From Enterovibrio qingdaonensis (GTDB lineage: Bacteria > Pseudomonadota > Gammaproteobacteria > Enterobacterales > Vibrionaceae), in contig NZ_JAJUBB010000001.1 in NCBI RefSeq assembly GCF_028683135.1, forward strand, positions 124,001-188,000: a stretch of 64,000 nt of DNA, written 5' to 3'. The notes under the pieces were generated by a model. The model was not told the DNA's origin. It did no database searches and was given only the letters and a program-made list of their open reading frames with translations. The number at the start of each line of letters is the position of its first letter. The stretch's first letter is position 1. Made by a program: the position numbers and the translations under genes. This document shows, piece after piece, positions 16,981-25,066 of the stretch.

Positions 16981-18093
16981 TTAGATATCTATTTTTTTAT
17001 CTATAGGCATGGCATACATCGCTCTAACAATGTTTGCTACGTCAGTCGGTAACGACGACAATTTGCTATCAAAGTCAGCACGATCTGCATCTGTGATTGA
17101 CTCATGCTCTTTACCTGCTGCGATATAGTTCGACGGGAATAGACAGTAGTTTTGATAAATCTGGCGATCTATTTCCGCCGCCAACGCATCCGGTGAATCA
17201 AACTCGTTACCAATCACATCACCAAACGCAACGTGAATTCTACGTTTTTGCCCAACGATACCTTGCACTATGCTTTCGATATCTTCGAATTCACCTTTCT
17301 CGTACGCACCCTCTTTTTCTTTGCGGTATAGCTCATTCGCTTTTGCCGCATCACAAGGATCATTTTCGTAAGAGATAGAAACAGGAACAATTTTCAGTGA
17401 CGCTGCATACTCAGCAAATTCGACTTTCTGCTTACGTCCTTCCATAAAGAACATTTTCAAGATAGCGGGATCGGTTTTATCGTGACCGTCCTTCGCTCGA
17501 CCTTCTTTTTGCGCTATCCAAATAGAATGATTTTCATCAAGTGACGTTTTGATATATGCCGACAACTGCCCCAACGCTTTCATCATCTCGCGTGGGCCTT
17601 TCGCAGAGCGTTTAACAATGAAGCTTTTGTTCAACTTCATTAGCTCAGTTGCACATGGCTTCTTCAGCAGGTTATCGCCGATCGCGATACGCACCGTCTC
17701 AAACCCATTCTGATGCAAACACCAGTTCACCATAGCCGGATCCATCGCGATGTCTCTGTGATTCGAAACAAAGAGATAGCCTACTTTCGGGTCCAGTTTC
17801 TCCAAGCCACTGGTAGTGAAACCTTCCGAGGTATTCTTAATCATCGATTGCATGTAACTTGCAACATTCATTTGCACGTCACGAACCGTTTTGATTTTTC
17901 CCCATTTGCTGCGCAGGTATTGCTTCAACAACGGTTTCATTATCCAGGCTGCTGCACCAGAGAGTGCTGGGAAGCGGTACTTCAAAATAGCGGTAATAAA
18001 CTCTTCGTCATTGACCAAACGCTCAAGTGCTGCTGGCACTTCATCGTCGTTATAAGGGCGAATATCTAGGAAAGGATCATTGGTGTGTGGCAC
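16981..18093 (-). CDS. PlsC-like acyltransferase
   Basis: This 370-residue protein of the glycerolipid acyltransferase superfamily probably transfers an acyl chain to a lysophospholipid or related acceptor at the membrane. LFVSNHRDIAMDPAMVNW holds the catalytic-type histidine, but the spacing to the expected aspartate is H-x5-D rather than the usual H-x4-D (HRD gives a nearer Asp). KSFIVKRSAKGPREM and WIAQKEGRAKDG correspond to the second and third acyltransferase blocks. It is longer than PlsC and has an extra N-terminal region of about 100 residues and a C-terminal tail. It is convergent with the LysR gene. The precise substrate is unknown. Confidence 0.75.
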   Translation of the reverse strand: MPHTNDPFLDIRPYNDDEVPAALERLVNDEEFITAILKYRFPALSGAAAWIMKPLLKQYLRSKWGKIKTVRDVQMNVASYMQSMIKNTSEGFTTSGLEKLDPKVGYLFVSNHRDIAMDPAMVNWCLHQNGFETVRIAIGDNLLKKPCATELMKLNKSFIVKRSAKGPREMMKALGQLSAYIKTSLDENHSIWIAQKEGRAKDGHDKTDPAILKMFFMEGRKQKVEFAEYAASLKIVPVSISYENDPCDAAKANELYRKEKEGAYEKGEFEDIESIVQGIVGQKRRIHVAFGDVIGNEFDSPDALAAEIDRQIYQNYCLFPSNYIAAGKEHESITDADRADFDSKLSSLPTDVANIVRAMYAMPIDKKIDI

Positions 18094-18284
18094 GAGATTC
18101 TACTTGCTCCGTTAAAAAACTGCGCCATTTTACGCAGATAAAAGATTTCGAACATTGTTTTTGACGAGTTTGACCAGAGGTTGGAGGTCTAACCTCATTC
18201 TCTCGCAACGTAACCTTAACAATTACAGGTATTCTCCCATATCCCTCTCTCGAATGCTTGATCTAGGCATCAAAACAGCCGACT

Positions 18285-18983
18285 ATGTCCGCCTTGCAAC
18301 ATGAGAAAATCAAAATGCTACAAGCTATCGAATACAAAACTATTTCCGCAGACAAGATGGTCATCGGCGCACGCAAAAAACAAAGCCATTCGACATTCCT
18401 TTTTGTCCATCAAGGCGGTGCACTCATACGTTTAGGTAAACTAGAAATTCCTGTGGTTGCCGGTCAGGGATATTGGTTGCCATTGAATTGCTTAAATGCA
18501 CTAACCATTCTCAAAGGTTCTCTGGTTTCGACGCTAGATTTTTCAGTTCGTTCAACCATTTCTCTACCCAGTGCAGCGGGCTTTGTCGACGATATCGCGT
18601 TTATCTCTGAGTTGATTGCTCAATTGCGAACAAAAAAACATTCTAAGCAAAATGATTGGCAAGGTAGCTACGGTCGTCTGTTGCGCTGTGCTCGTGATTT
18701 TTTCAGTGAGACGCAACCAAATGATCGCTATGGTGCTGATGTAAAAGCAGTAATTAAAGGTTTAGAAAAACTCGCAGAAGGGACGGATTTGTCACCACAA
18801 TACGCTTCATTATTTCAAATGGCGTTTGGTATCGACAACAACGATTTGCACACTCAGCTTGTGGTGCGTGATTGGGTTCGTCAAAGAAAATCAGGACAAA
18901 GCAATGCGAAAATCGCAGCAGCAGCGTCTCTTAAAGAAACAGACATTGCTGCGCAATTAGAAGAAGTGGCGGGTTTTATTTAA
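18285..18983 (+). CDS. AraC-like regulatory protein, short form
   Basis: This 232-residue protein has an N-terminal cupin-like sensor half (residues 10-100, with FVHQGGALIRLG and GQGYWLPLNC) and a helical C-terminal half ending in DWVRQRKSGQSNAKIAAAASLKETDIAAQLEEV-type helices, like one helix-turn-helix. Classical AraC proteins have two such units and the signature after them; here only one seems present, so DNA binding may be reduced or altered. ATG codons at residues 1 and 11 are both possible, neither with a strong ribosome-binding site. The 3' end overlaps a convergent gene by 8 bases. The family call is tentative. Confidence 0.55.
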   Translation: MSALQHEKIKMLQAIEYKTISADKMVIGARKKQSHSTFLFVHQGGALIRLGKLEIPVVAGQGYWLPLNCLNALTILKGSLVSTLDFSVRSTISLPSAAGFVDDIAFISELIAQLRTKKHSKQNDWQGSYGRLLRCARDFFSETQPNDRYGADVKAVIKGLEKLAEGTDLSPQYASLFQMAFGIDNNDLHTQLVVRDWVRQRKSGQSNAKIAAAASLKETDIAAQLEEVAGFI

Positions 18984-19461
18984 ACGGGATCTGCATTTGA
19001 AGCATGAAGTCAGCATCGGTATCTTCATGCCAACGGACATCGAAACGATATCGCGTTTCGCTGTCCGTTGACGTCGCACCAAAACTCAAATTAAGGCCGT
19101 GAGTTTTTAACCACTCTGACGTCGAAACCTCTCCAAACGAGAGGTTTTTATATTCTTCAGGCTGCCAAACACCAAACCCATAAAATGTGTTGCCCGCAGA
19201 GGTGGTCAAGATTTGCGGAATATCAAATCCGTATTTCCAGCCATCCCAAATAGAGACCTCGTTTTCAGTATTAATATTCCAGTCAATGACGGAGACATTC
19301 TGCGGCGCAATCACTGCTATCACGTCAGACGTACTCTTCTCCACCATTCCTGATTCGTTATTTCTCATAACGTTACTACCGACAACATAGGCCGCGTTAG
19401 CGTGTGACAGGGTCATAAAAAGACAGACTGAACAGCCCGTCCACAACGATTTTTTCATCAC
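18976..19461 (-). CDS. Secreted hypothetical protein
   Basis: This 161-residue protein has a signal peptide (MMKKSLWTGC, hydrophobic core, cleavage after ANA, residue 23). The mature part is rich in beta-prone, Trp/Tyr-containing segments (WDGWKYGFDI, FYGFGVW) and ends in Phe-Lys after an alternating pattern (RYRFDVRW, FMLQMQIPFK), suggesting a small periplasmic beta-sandwich or outer-membrane barrel. I do not recognise a family. It is monocistronic and its last 8 bases overlap the convergent AraC-like gene. Export is well supported; function is unknown. Confidence 0.65.
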   Translation of the reverse strand: MMKKSLWTGCSVCLFMTLSHANAAYVVGSNVMRNNESGMVEKSTSDVIAVIAPQNVSVIDWNINTENEVSIWDGWKYGFDIPQILTTSAGNTFYGFGVWQPEEYKNLSFGEVSTSEWLKTHGLNLSFGATSTDSETRYRFDVRWHEDTDADFMLQMQIPFK

Positions 19462-19538
19462 AGTACAACAAACTCTGAGATATTATTTTTGTTGTTATAA
19501 AGCACTGCCAATTTAACAGTGCGGTATTTTTATTTTGG

Positions 19539-20069
19539 TTAAGCGTTAAAATCGCTGTCTTGCAGAAGGTCGACAAGCGAAGCAGTCGTTAGTCCTTCTA
19601 TGGACTCGCCCTTCTCTAAGCTTTCGCGTATTTGTGTACTGCGTACAGGGACAGTCTCTGGACAGGCAAGCACAGCCCATTTAGAAAGAATCTCTTCCGC
19701 TTTGTAGAACTTGGAAAACTTCAGAAAATTATCCGGACCAATGACAAACGTGAGTTCCGCGTTTGGATATGTCTCTTGGAGATGATTCAGCAAGGCCCAC
19801 GTTGTCACTGAATTGCCAGCATCTAAGGCTTGCTCATCCGTGCACAGCTCAACATTGGTACAAGACACATCATTGATAAACATACTGACCCAATGACAGC
19901 GTTTATCAAAGTCAGCCATTTGCTTACCCCATGCATGCGCAAAGCTTGGCACGAGAAATACTTTGTCGAAATGTGAAAGTCGCTCAATCACACTAAGGTG
20001 CCCTAACGTAGGTGGGTTAAAGGCACTGCCAAATATGGCAATTTTTTGTGGTAAATCCGGTTTACTCAT
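19539..20069 (-). CDS. Nicotinate/nicotinamide-nucleotide adenylyltransferase-like protein
   Basis: This protein of 176 residues is a nucleotidyltransferase of the NadD/NMNAT fold, which joins NaMN or NMN to AMP from ATP. Visible motifs are GSAFNPPTLGH (the HxGH-type ATP site), VIGPDNFLKF and the C-terminal VRSTQIRESL, which corresponds to the usual ISSTxIR motif. It sits divergent from nadE, the next enzyme of NAD synthesis, which supports the role. It is a second, shorter NadD-like protein rather than the housekeeping NadD. The ATG used gives MSKPDLPQKI; a TTG eight codons upstream is the alternative. Confidence 0.8.
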   Translation of the reverse strand: MSKPDLPQKIAIFGSAFNPPTLGHLSVIERLSHFDKVFLVPSFAHAWGKQMADFDKRCHWVSMFINDVSCTNVELCTDEQALDAGNSVTTWALLNHLQETYPNAELTFVIGPDNFLKFSKFYKAEEILSKWAVLACPETVPVRSTQIRESLEKGESIEGLTTASLVDLLQDSDFNA

Positions 20070-20402
20070 GGCATTTATTTCATCGACTTTCAAAGCAAAA
20101 AACTGTGTAGAACCAATAAGGTTGCTAGAAGGCTATATTGATACAGGACATGGCACTTATTCAATGTATTTCGCAATAAATAAAGACTATTTGATGAAGA
20201 AATACACCGATTTTACCCCATGAAAACAACGTGATCTTTATGTTGGAAGCAACGTATCACCAAAGACCTTGCTTCGCCTGCGCCAGGACTGGCGACAGAA
20301 TCATCTAAGTTCCGCGTTATCGCGCAATAGTCCATGATTTTGTCTTTCAGTTAATGCAAAATACATGAACGAAATATAAAAGAAACCGAGGAACCCTGCG
20401 AA
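20070..20402. other. Divergent promoter region of the NMNAT-like gene and nadE
   Basis: These 333 bases lie between divergent NAD-synthesis genes. I find no coding region, terminator or named motif. A plausible promoter for nadE is TTGTCT near 20339 with an ATACAT-like -10 about 17 bases later. I see no NadR- or NiaR-type operator that I could name. Confidence 0.5.
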
Positions 20403-21239
20403 ATGGAACACGTTATCCGCGAAGAAATGCGCGTCCTACCCACCATCGACCCTGCATTTGAAGCACAACGTCGCATTGACTTTATCAAGCAGCGTCTAAT
20501 CGCATCTCGTACTAAATCTCTTGTGTTAGGTATTAGTGGCGGCGTTGACTCTTCAACGTGTGGCCGTTTGGCGCAAGTTGCTGTTGACCAACTTAACGCT
20601 GAAACTGGCTCCAATGACTACCAGTTCATTGCTGTACGTCTGCCTTATGGCGTGCAACAAGATGAAGACGAAGCGCAACTCGCTCTGAGCTTCATTCAAC
20701 CAACACACTCAGTTAGCGTGAACATTAAAGATGGCGTTGACGGACTTCATGCTTCTACATTAACCGCTCTGGAAGGCACTGGCCTGATTCCTCAAGACGA
20801 CGCAAAAGTCGACTTTGTTAAAGGTAATGTAAAAGCGCGTGCACGTATGGTGGCACAATATGAAATCGCGGGTATGGTTGGCGGCCTTGTTCTAGGTACT
20901 GACCACTCTGCAGAAAACATCACGGGTTTCTACACCAAATTTGGTGATGGCGCATGTGACCTTGCACCGCTGTTTGGACTCAACAAACGTCAGGTTAGAC
21001 AGGTTGCCGCGTATTTAGGCGCGCCAGAAACGCTGGTTGTGAAAACACCTACAGCCGATCTTGAAGAACTCGCGCCGCAAAAAGCCGATGAAGATGCACT
21101 GCAACTCACTTACGAAGAAATCGACGATTTTCTCGAAGGAAAAGATGTTCCGGATTACGTCACTGAAAGACTGATTGGCATCTACAAAGCAACTCAGCAT
21201 AAGCGTCAGCCAATTCCTACAATTTACGACGAAGAGTAA
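20403..21239 (+). CDS. nadE: Ammonia-dependent NAD synthetase NadE
   Basis: This 278-residue cytosolic enzyme makes NAD from deamido-NAD, ATP and ammonia. The PP-loop SGGVDSS lies near residue 45, and [20 protein letters not shown] and PTADLEEL-type segments ([17 protein letters not shown]) are the conserved deamido-NAD and ATP contacts. It has no glutaminase domain, so it is the short, ammonia-using form. The length matches E. coli NadE (275). It is paired with the NMNAT-like gene and followed by an intrinsic terminator. Confidence 0.95.
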   Translation: MEHVIREEMRVLPTIDPAFEAQRRIDFIKQRLIASRTKSLVLGISGGVDSSTCGRLAQVAVDQLNAETGSNDYQFIAVRLPYGVQQDEDEAQLALSFIQPTHSVSVNIKDGVDGLHASTLTALEGTGLIPQDDAKVDFVKGNVKARARMVAQYEIAGMVGGLVLGTDHSAENITGFYTKFGDGACDLAPLFGLNKRQVRQVAAYLGAPETLVVKTPTADLEELAPQKADEDALQLTYEEIDDFLEGKDVPDYVTERLIGIYKATQHKRQPIPTIYDEE

Positions 21240-21257
21240 ATTTGCGGACAAGGTAAG

Positions 21258-21280
21258 AAAGCACCGAAAGGTGCTTTTTT
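21258..21280 (+). terminator. Terminator of nadE
   Basis: AAAGCACC and GGTGCTTT form an 8-bp stem with a GAAA loop, followed by further T residues. It may also serve the convergent HD gene on the other strand. Confidence 0.9.
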
Positions 21281-21285
21281 CTTAT

Positions 21286-21810
21286 CTATTTTCGGCCGAG
21301 CTTATCACCGACTTCGATCATCATATCTAGCTCCCACCAGATCATCTCACAAAGTCCTCGACGATATGCAGCACTTCGAAACGCTGAATGCTCTGATTGA
21401 TAGAGTTTGAATTTTTCGGGGTTAAACAGACGACTGGCCTTTACATTAGCCAGCCTATCACATGCTTTAACGATCAGTGCTAACCTAGCTGCGTCTTCAT
21501 GCTCATCGAGTTGCTTGAAGCGCTCATGTAACTGCTTTTTACGTGTTGCCCGATCAACACCAAGCGGGTCAGTAAGGTAGCTCACCGCTAACGTAATGAC
21601 TTCGCCAAAATCTAACAGCAGTTCATCAACACTTGTGGTCGTGTCTTCAAGAATATCGTGCAGTTGTGCAACGATCATTGCATTGAGACCGAAAGATTGC
21701 GTCAGACGTTCAACATCATCCAAATGAACATGGTACGGAAACTCTCCATACCGCTGACCTTCATGGCGCACCCTTGCTATCGTCCTTGCAAGCAACAAGC
21801 GATCGTTCAA
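21286..21810 (-). CDS. HD-domain phosphohydrolase, small-alarmone-hydrolase-like
   Basis: This 174-residue HD-superfamily protein resembles the hydrolase domain of SpoT and Mesh1, which remove pyrophosphate from (p)ppGpp. The metal-site motifs are visible in order: YHVHLDDV (for YxxHP), LHDILEDT (HDxxEDT) and KACDRLANV (KxxDRLxN). It has no synthetase, TGS or ACT domain, so it would be a stand-alone hydrolase. The alarmone activity is an inference from motifs; other nucleotide substrates such as NADPH are possible. It is convergent with nadE. Confidence 0.75.
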   Translation of the reverse strand: MNDRLLLARTIARVRHEGQRYGEFPYHVHLDDVERLTQSFGLNAMIVAQLHDILEDTTTSVDELLLDFGEVITLAVSYLTDPLGVDRATRKKQLHERFKQLDEHEDAARLALIVKACDRLANVKASRLFNPEKFKLYQSEHSAFRSAAYRRGLCEMIWWELDMMIEVGDKLGRK

Positions 21811-21892
21811 AAAACACCCCTAATTTAGCTATGGTTGTGTGAATAGCCCTTACTTTGGTCGGGCTTTAATTTTTGCTATAGCTTAACGTTAG

Positions 21893-21927
21893 GAAAAAAA
21901 AAGAAAACGGCCAAATAATGGCCGTTT
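21893..21927 (-). terminator. Terminator of the UPF0181 gene
   Basis: On the minus strand AAACGGCCA and TGGCCGTTT pair around a 5-nt loop and run into TCTTTTTTTTT. It lies 5 bases after the stop codon. Confidence 0.92.
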
Positions 21928-21932
21928 CAAAA

Positions 21933-22085
21933 TTAATCGTTTTTTTGTGACGCTTCACGCTCACGGATTTCATTGGCCACCAACATAATGGCCTCTCCGC
22001 TACTCATACCTTGAGCCATAAGCGCGTGAATTCTTTCTGCAGCCTCTTGCTGTTCGGCATGGCTGAGTGACGGCATACTGTGCAT
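21933..22085 (-). CDS. yoaH: UPF0181 family protein (YoaH-like)
   Basis: This 50-residue protein starts [20 protein letters not shown] and continues with [20 protein letters not shown], closely following E. coli YoaH ([20 protein letters not shown] is the equivalent part). It is a small helical cytosolic protein of unknown function. The ATG has GAGG about 6 bases upstream and a strong terminator just after the stop, so it is a complete single-gene unit. Confidence 0.9.
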   Translation of the reverse strand: MHSMPSLSHAEQQEAAERIHALMAQGMSSGEAIMLVANEIREREASQKND

Positions 22086-22149
22086 ATGCACCCTCTGACT
22101 AAATAGATATAAGGCGCGTATTCTACTTATGTGTCAAAGCGATGTCATC

Positions 22150-23319
22150 TTAGAATGTCACTGCCAACTGCAAAGAACCACCATAACTGTTGCTATCAAT
22201 CAATTGCGCGGCCAAATCCAGATGAACCGTATTGAAAGGCGATAATCCCAGACCCAGTGTTAACGTACCATCAAGCGTATCTTCAAGATCTTTCATATAA
22301 CCAGCCCTAGCCTGCGCCCAACCCCATGCGTTGAACTCAGTACCAAAACGGATCATTTGTGTGTTGTCTTTAATCTCAGGACCCGCCGCTTGAGCAAAAC
22401 GCGTTTGTTCATTTAGGTCGATATCAAGGGCCATGGTGAAGAGTTCGGTGACATAAGCCCCCCCTACTGTCAGTAGCGGTTTCAACTCATAAGTGTATTG
22501 TCGCGCCCAACGTGTTGTCGTTGTAATCTCGTTAGAAATGAGATTTTTAGCTGCGAAACCGAGCCGCATTGGTCCGTTTTGCCACGCGGCACCAATGTCC
22601 ATATTAAATCCGCTTTCTTCAGTACGATTACTGTCGGCGTCCCAATCATCGACATTGAAGTCTTCAACAGTCACTTGGTAATGGTAGGTATAAAGCTTTT
22701 GCGTTTTTGGCGTAACACCTATCGCAAGGCGTTGACCCATAAACTCTACATTCCCAGCCAAGGCTAAGCCGACATCCACGAGGCCAAAGGCAAGCACTCT
22801 CGCTTCTGAAACCAAGGTGGGTGCCGTGGTGGTTGACGTTTCGATGGCCGTGATATCTGAACTTGCTATCTCAGGAAGCACTACAGCTTCTGTATATGCC
22901 TTAACAAAGAAGTTTCCAGAGACAGAATTGGTAGGAATCGCAATCGCCCCGCCAATACCGCCACTTAAATAAGCAACTTTATTTTGAAGGTTAGATAATG
23001 CGTTGGCTGCATCGGTGCGATTGGCATCACTCGTTGGATCAGCTTGAAACCGATCATATACAGCCCCAAAATCGTCTAACGCGTCCACCATATCATCGGG
23101 ATCGCGATATTGAACACCTAGCGTCGGAAAGAGAACACCAAAGCTTGAAGTTGGCTCGAGCGCAACAAGTGCAGGATTATGAAAACCGGCAGCGAGGTAG
23201 TCAGATGCGACTGTGCCGGCACCACCCATCGCGTCGATTCTCGCATCAACACTGTAATTGGCTGCAAATGAAGCAAATGGAGCTAAAGATACTGCTAATG
23301 CCACTAATTTTTTATTCAT
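22150..23319 (-). CDS. Outer-membrane beta-barrel protein, TraF_2 family
   Basis: This 389-residue protein has a signal peptide (MNKKLVALAVSLAPFASFAA), then DARIDAMGGAGTVASDYLAAGFHNPAL, the opening typical of FadL-like/TraF_2 barrels, where small loops enter the pore. Regular amphipathic strands run to the end, which finishes in an aromatic residue (LQLAVTF), as expected for outer-membrane barrels. Relatives in vibrios are annotated as conjugal transfer protein TraF, but no conjugation genes are near, so that name is misleading. Its ligand is unknown. It lies downstream of vxrC on the same strand, 200 bases away. Confidence 0.8.
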   Translation of the reverse strand: MNKKLVALAVSLAPFASFAANYSVDARIDAMGGAGTVASDYLAAGFHNPALVALEPTSSFGVLFPTLGVQYRDPDDMVDALDDFGAVYDRFQADPTSDANRTDAANALSNLQNKVAYLSGGIGGAIAIPTNSVSGNFFVKAYTEAVVLPEIASSDITAIETSTTTAPTLVSEARVLAFGLVDVGLALAGNVEFMGQRLAIGVTPKTQKLYTYHYQVTVEDFNVDDWDADSNRTEESGFNMDIGAAWQNGPMRLGFAAKNLISNEITTTTRWARQYTYELKPLLTVGGAYVTELFTMALDIDLNEQTRFAQAAGPEIKDNTQMIRFGTEFNAWGWAQARAGYMKDLEDTLDGTLTLGLGLSPFNTVHLDLAAQLIDSNSYGGSLQLAVTF

Positions 23320-23519
23320 AATAAGAATTCCATCTCGACTTTCTAGGCCTAGTCTCGTCGGTTCCTAAACTTCTTAAATAGAAGTAAGGCCAACTTACCC
23401 TATTCAGGGTAGCCGAGCGGAATTCTCAATTAGAAATCATGTGACCAGTTTGTGATACTTTTCAAACTATATAGTTACTCAATCGTTCAAAACGATAAAT
23501 CATGCGGATATACGATTAG

Positions 23520-24401
23520 CTATTGTCGCCGTGGTGACAATTGTTGAAGATCAACGTCCGGCAAATCAACAGACCGACCAATACGCTGAACTTCCTCAAA
23601 TAAGATAGGACCTTGCCACCGCCTTTCAATGAGTGCGACAGAAAACCAATATTGACCATCTGGCACATCGATAACAGGCAATGCTGTCGGTAGATTTTTA
23701 TCTTTCTCTTCTGACCATATAGGTGCAGTTTGCCCATCATTTTGGCTGTACAAATTCATGGATAAGAAAGGTCTTGGGCACGTACCTTTCAAATCTGTTG
23801 GTGGAGCAATGCGCCAACTCCGACTGTCTTTCCAACTTATTGATTGAATAGCTTCAGGCTGTGTAATCAATATACTGGAAGACCAACGTTCACCGTTGCT
23901 AGACGTCACCTCCAGCTTGTATAGCCCTGCTTTTATCGCGCGAGAGAGCCCATCATAATCAAGCTTAAAATCGCGCGACTCATCATCGGAAAAATTGCTA
24001 TGCAGCACAGATTGATCTGGCCATGCACTAAATGAAACCGACGATACTCCCGTCGATGAATTGCCATAGATGGAGAAATGATAAAAAACGCGGTTAGGCG
24101 TTTGCACCGTCTCGCGACGTATGACGATGTTCTGCAACCAGCTCGGTAATGAAAGTGTGCTTAAACTTCTGCCACAATCTTCTGTAATAGCAAGAGATAA
24201 AAAGTCCGCCAGATGTCGTTTTTCTGTTGGGCCGTTCTCTTGCTGCCACGCTTCAACCATTGCATCAAAACTTTCGGCGGTATTTCCTTCCAATAGCTTT
24301 TGGTGTGCCGACGTTAATGCGTCAGAACCACTAAACCATGCAGCAAGCACGGTTCCAGGCCAAAATAGCCACAGTGTTAGAAATACCCACCGATTCATCA
24401 T
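23520..24401 (-). CDS. vxrC: VxrC-like DUF2861 protein
   Basis: This 293-residue exported protein starts with a signal peptide (MMNRWVFLTLWLFWPGTVLA). The mature part starts WFSGSDALTSAHQKLLEGN with a helical segment followed by a beta-rich region with one Cys pair (CGRS and CPRP). It matches the DUF2861 protein encoded third in the V. cholerae vxrABCDE operon, where it has been linked to the cell-envelope two-component system VxrAB. It overlaps vxrB by 4 bases (ATGA). Its molecular function is unknown. No DUF3019 (VxrD) or MipA-like (VxrE) gene follows here. Confidence 0.8.
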   Translation of the reverse strand: MMNRWVFLTLWLFWPGTVLAAWFSGSDALTSAHQKLLEGNTAESFDAMVEAWQQENGPTEKRHLADFLSLAITEDCGRSLSTLSLPSWLQNIVIRRETVQTPNRVFYHFSIYGNSSTGVSSVSFSAWPDQSVLHSNFSDDESRDFKLDYDGLSRAIKAGLYKLEVTSSNGERWSSSILITQPEAIQSISWKDSRSWRIAPPTDLKGTCPRPFLSMNLYSQNDGQTAPIWSEEKDKNLPTALPVIDVPDGQYWFSVALIERRWQGPILFEEVQRIGRSVDLPDVDLQQLSPRRQ

Positions 24402-25066
24402 TGCATCTTCATTCGATAGCCAACACCGCGAAGCGTTTCGATTTCGATTTCCGGTAGCTTCTGGCGCAACTGCAAAACATGGGTATCAACAGTACGCGTC
24501 GTCGGATAGTGGTTATAACCCCAAACTTGGTCGAGCAACTCGTCACGTGTGAACACACGCCCTGCATTTTTTGCCAGAAATGCCAACAAATCGAATTCGG
24601 TACGAGTAAGAATGACTTCACTCTCGGAACAAATAACACTCCGAGTTGCAGAGTTAATCCGCAGCGTACCAACGACGATATCGTCTTGCGTCGTATCTTC
24701 TTCTGTGACATTTCGTCTGAGATGCACACGAATGCGCGCCAGCAGTTCTGCTTCAGCAAATGGCTTGGTCATATAGTCGGTGGCACCTGAGTCCAATCCG
24801 CCAACACGATCACGAACTGAAACCATCGCTGTTAGCATGATCACAGGCACGTTTTTTAACTTTTTCCAGCCCTCTAGCCATTCCAGCGAATCACCTTCAG
24901 GCAGTTGACGGTCCAACACCACAAGATCAGCTTTTGGCCATAGTGCCTCAACTTTCGTTGCGTTTTCTGCGTAAAGTACGTTGTAGCCATTCTGCTCTAG
25001 GCTAGCTAAAAGACCATCAGCGAGGTTAGCATCATCTTCAATGAGTAACAGCGTTGTTTGGGTCAC
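24398..25066 (-). CDS. vxrB: Response regulator VxrB (OmpR family)
   Basis: This 222-residue OmpR/PhoB-type regulator has a receiver domain with acidic pocket EDD (10-12), phospho-acceptor Asp52 in VVLDRQLPEGD and switch residues in VIMLTAMVS, followed by a winged helix DNA-binding domain (ARSVICSESEVILTRTEFDL-like region through RTVDTHVLQLRQKL). I start at GTG because it has GGAG 7 bases upstream and gives the normal receiver opening (TQTTLLLIEDD). The gene overlaps the vxrA end by 29 bases and vxrC by 4. In V. cholerae the system (VxrAB/WigKR) controls cell-wall homeostasis, type VI secretion and biofilm genes. Confidence 0.9.
   Translation of the reverse strand: MTQTTLLLIEDDANLADGLLASLEQNGYNVLYAENATKVEALWPKADLVVLDRQLPEGDSLEWLEGWKKLKNVPVIMLTAMVSVRDRVGGLDSGATDYMTKPFAEAELLARIRVHLRRNVTEEDTTQDDIVVGTLRINSATRSVICSESEVILTRTEFDLLAFLAKNAGRVFTRDELLDQVWGYNHYPTTRTVDTHVLQLRQKLPEIEIETLRGVGYRMKMQ

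Noticed and set aside
19963-20223. 86-residue plus-strand frame over the NMNAT-like gene start
   Set aside because: Antisense to a gene with clear motifs and without a plausible ribosome-binding site.
23343-23352. CTAGGCCTAG palindrome downstream of vxrC
   Set aside because: A 10-bp palindrome alone is weak evidence, and it has no partner motif or conserved spacing.
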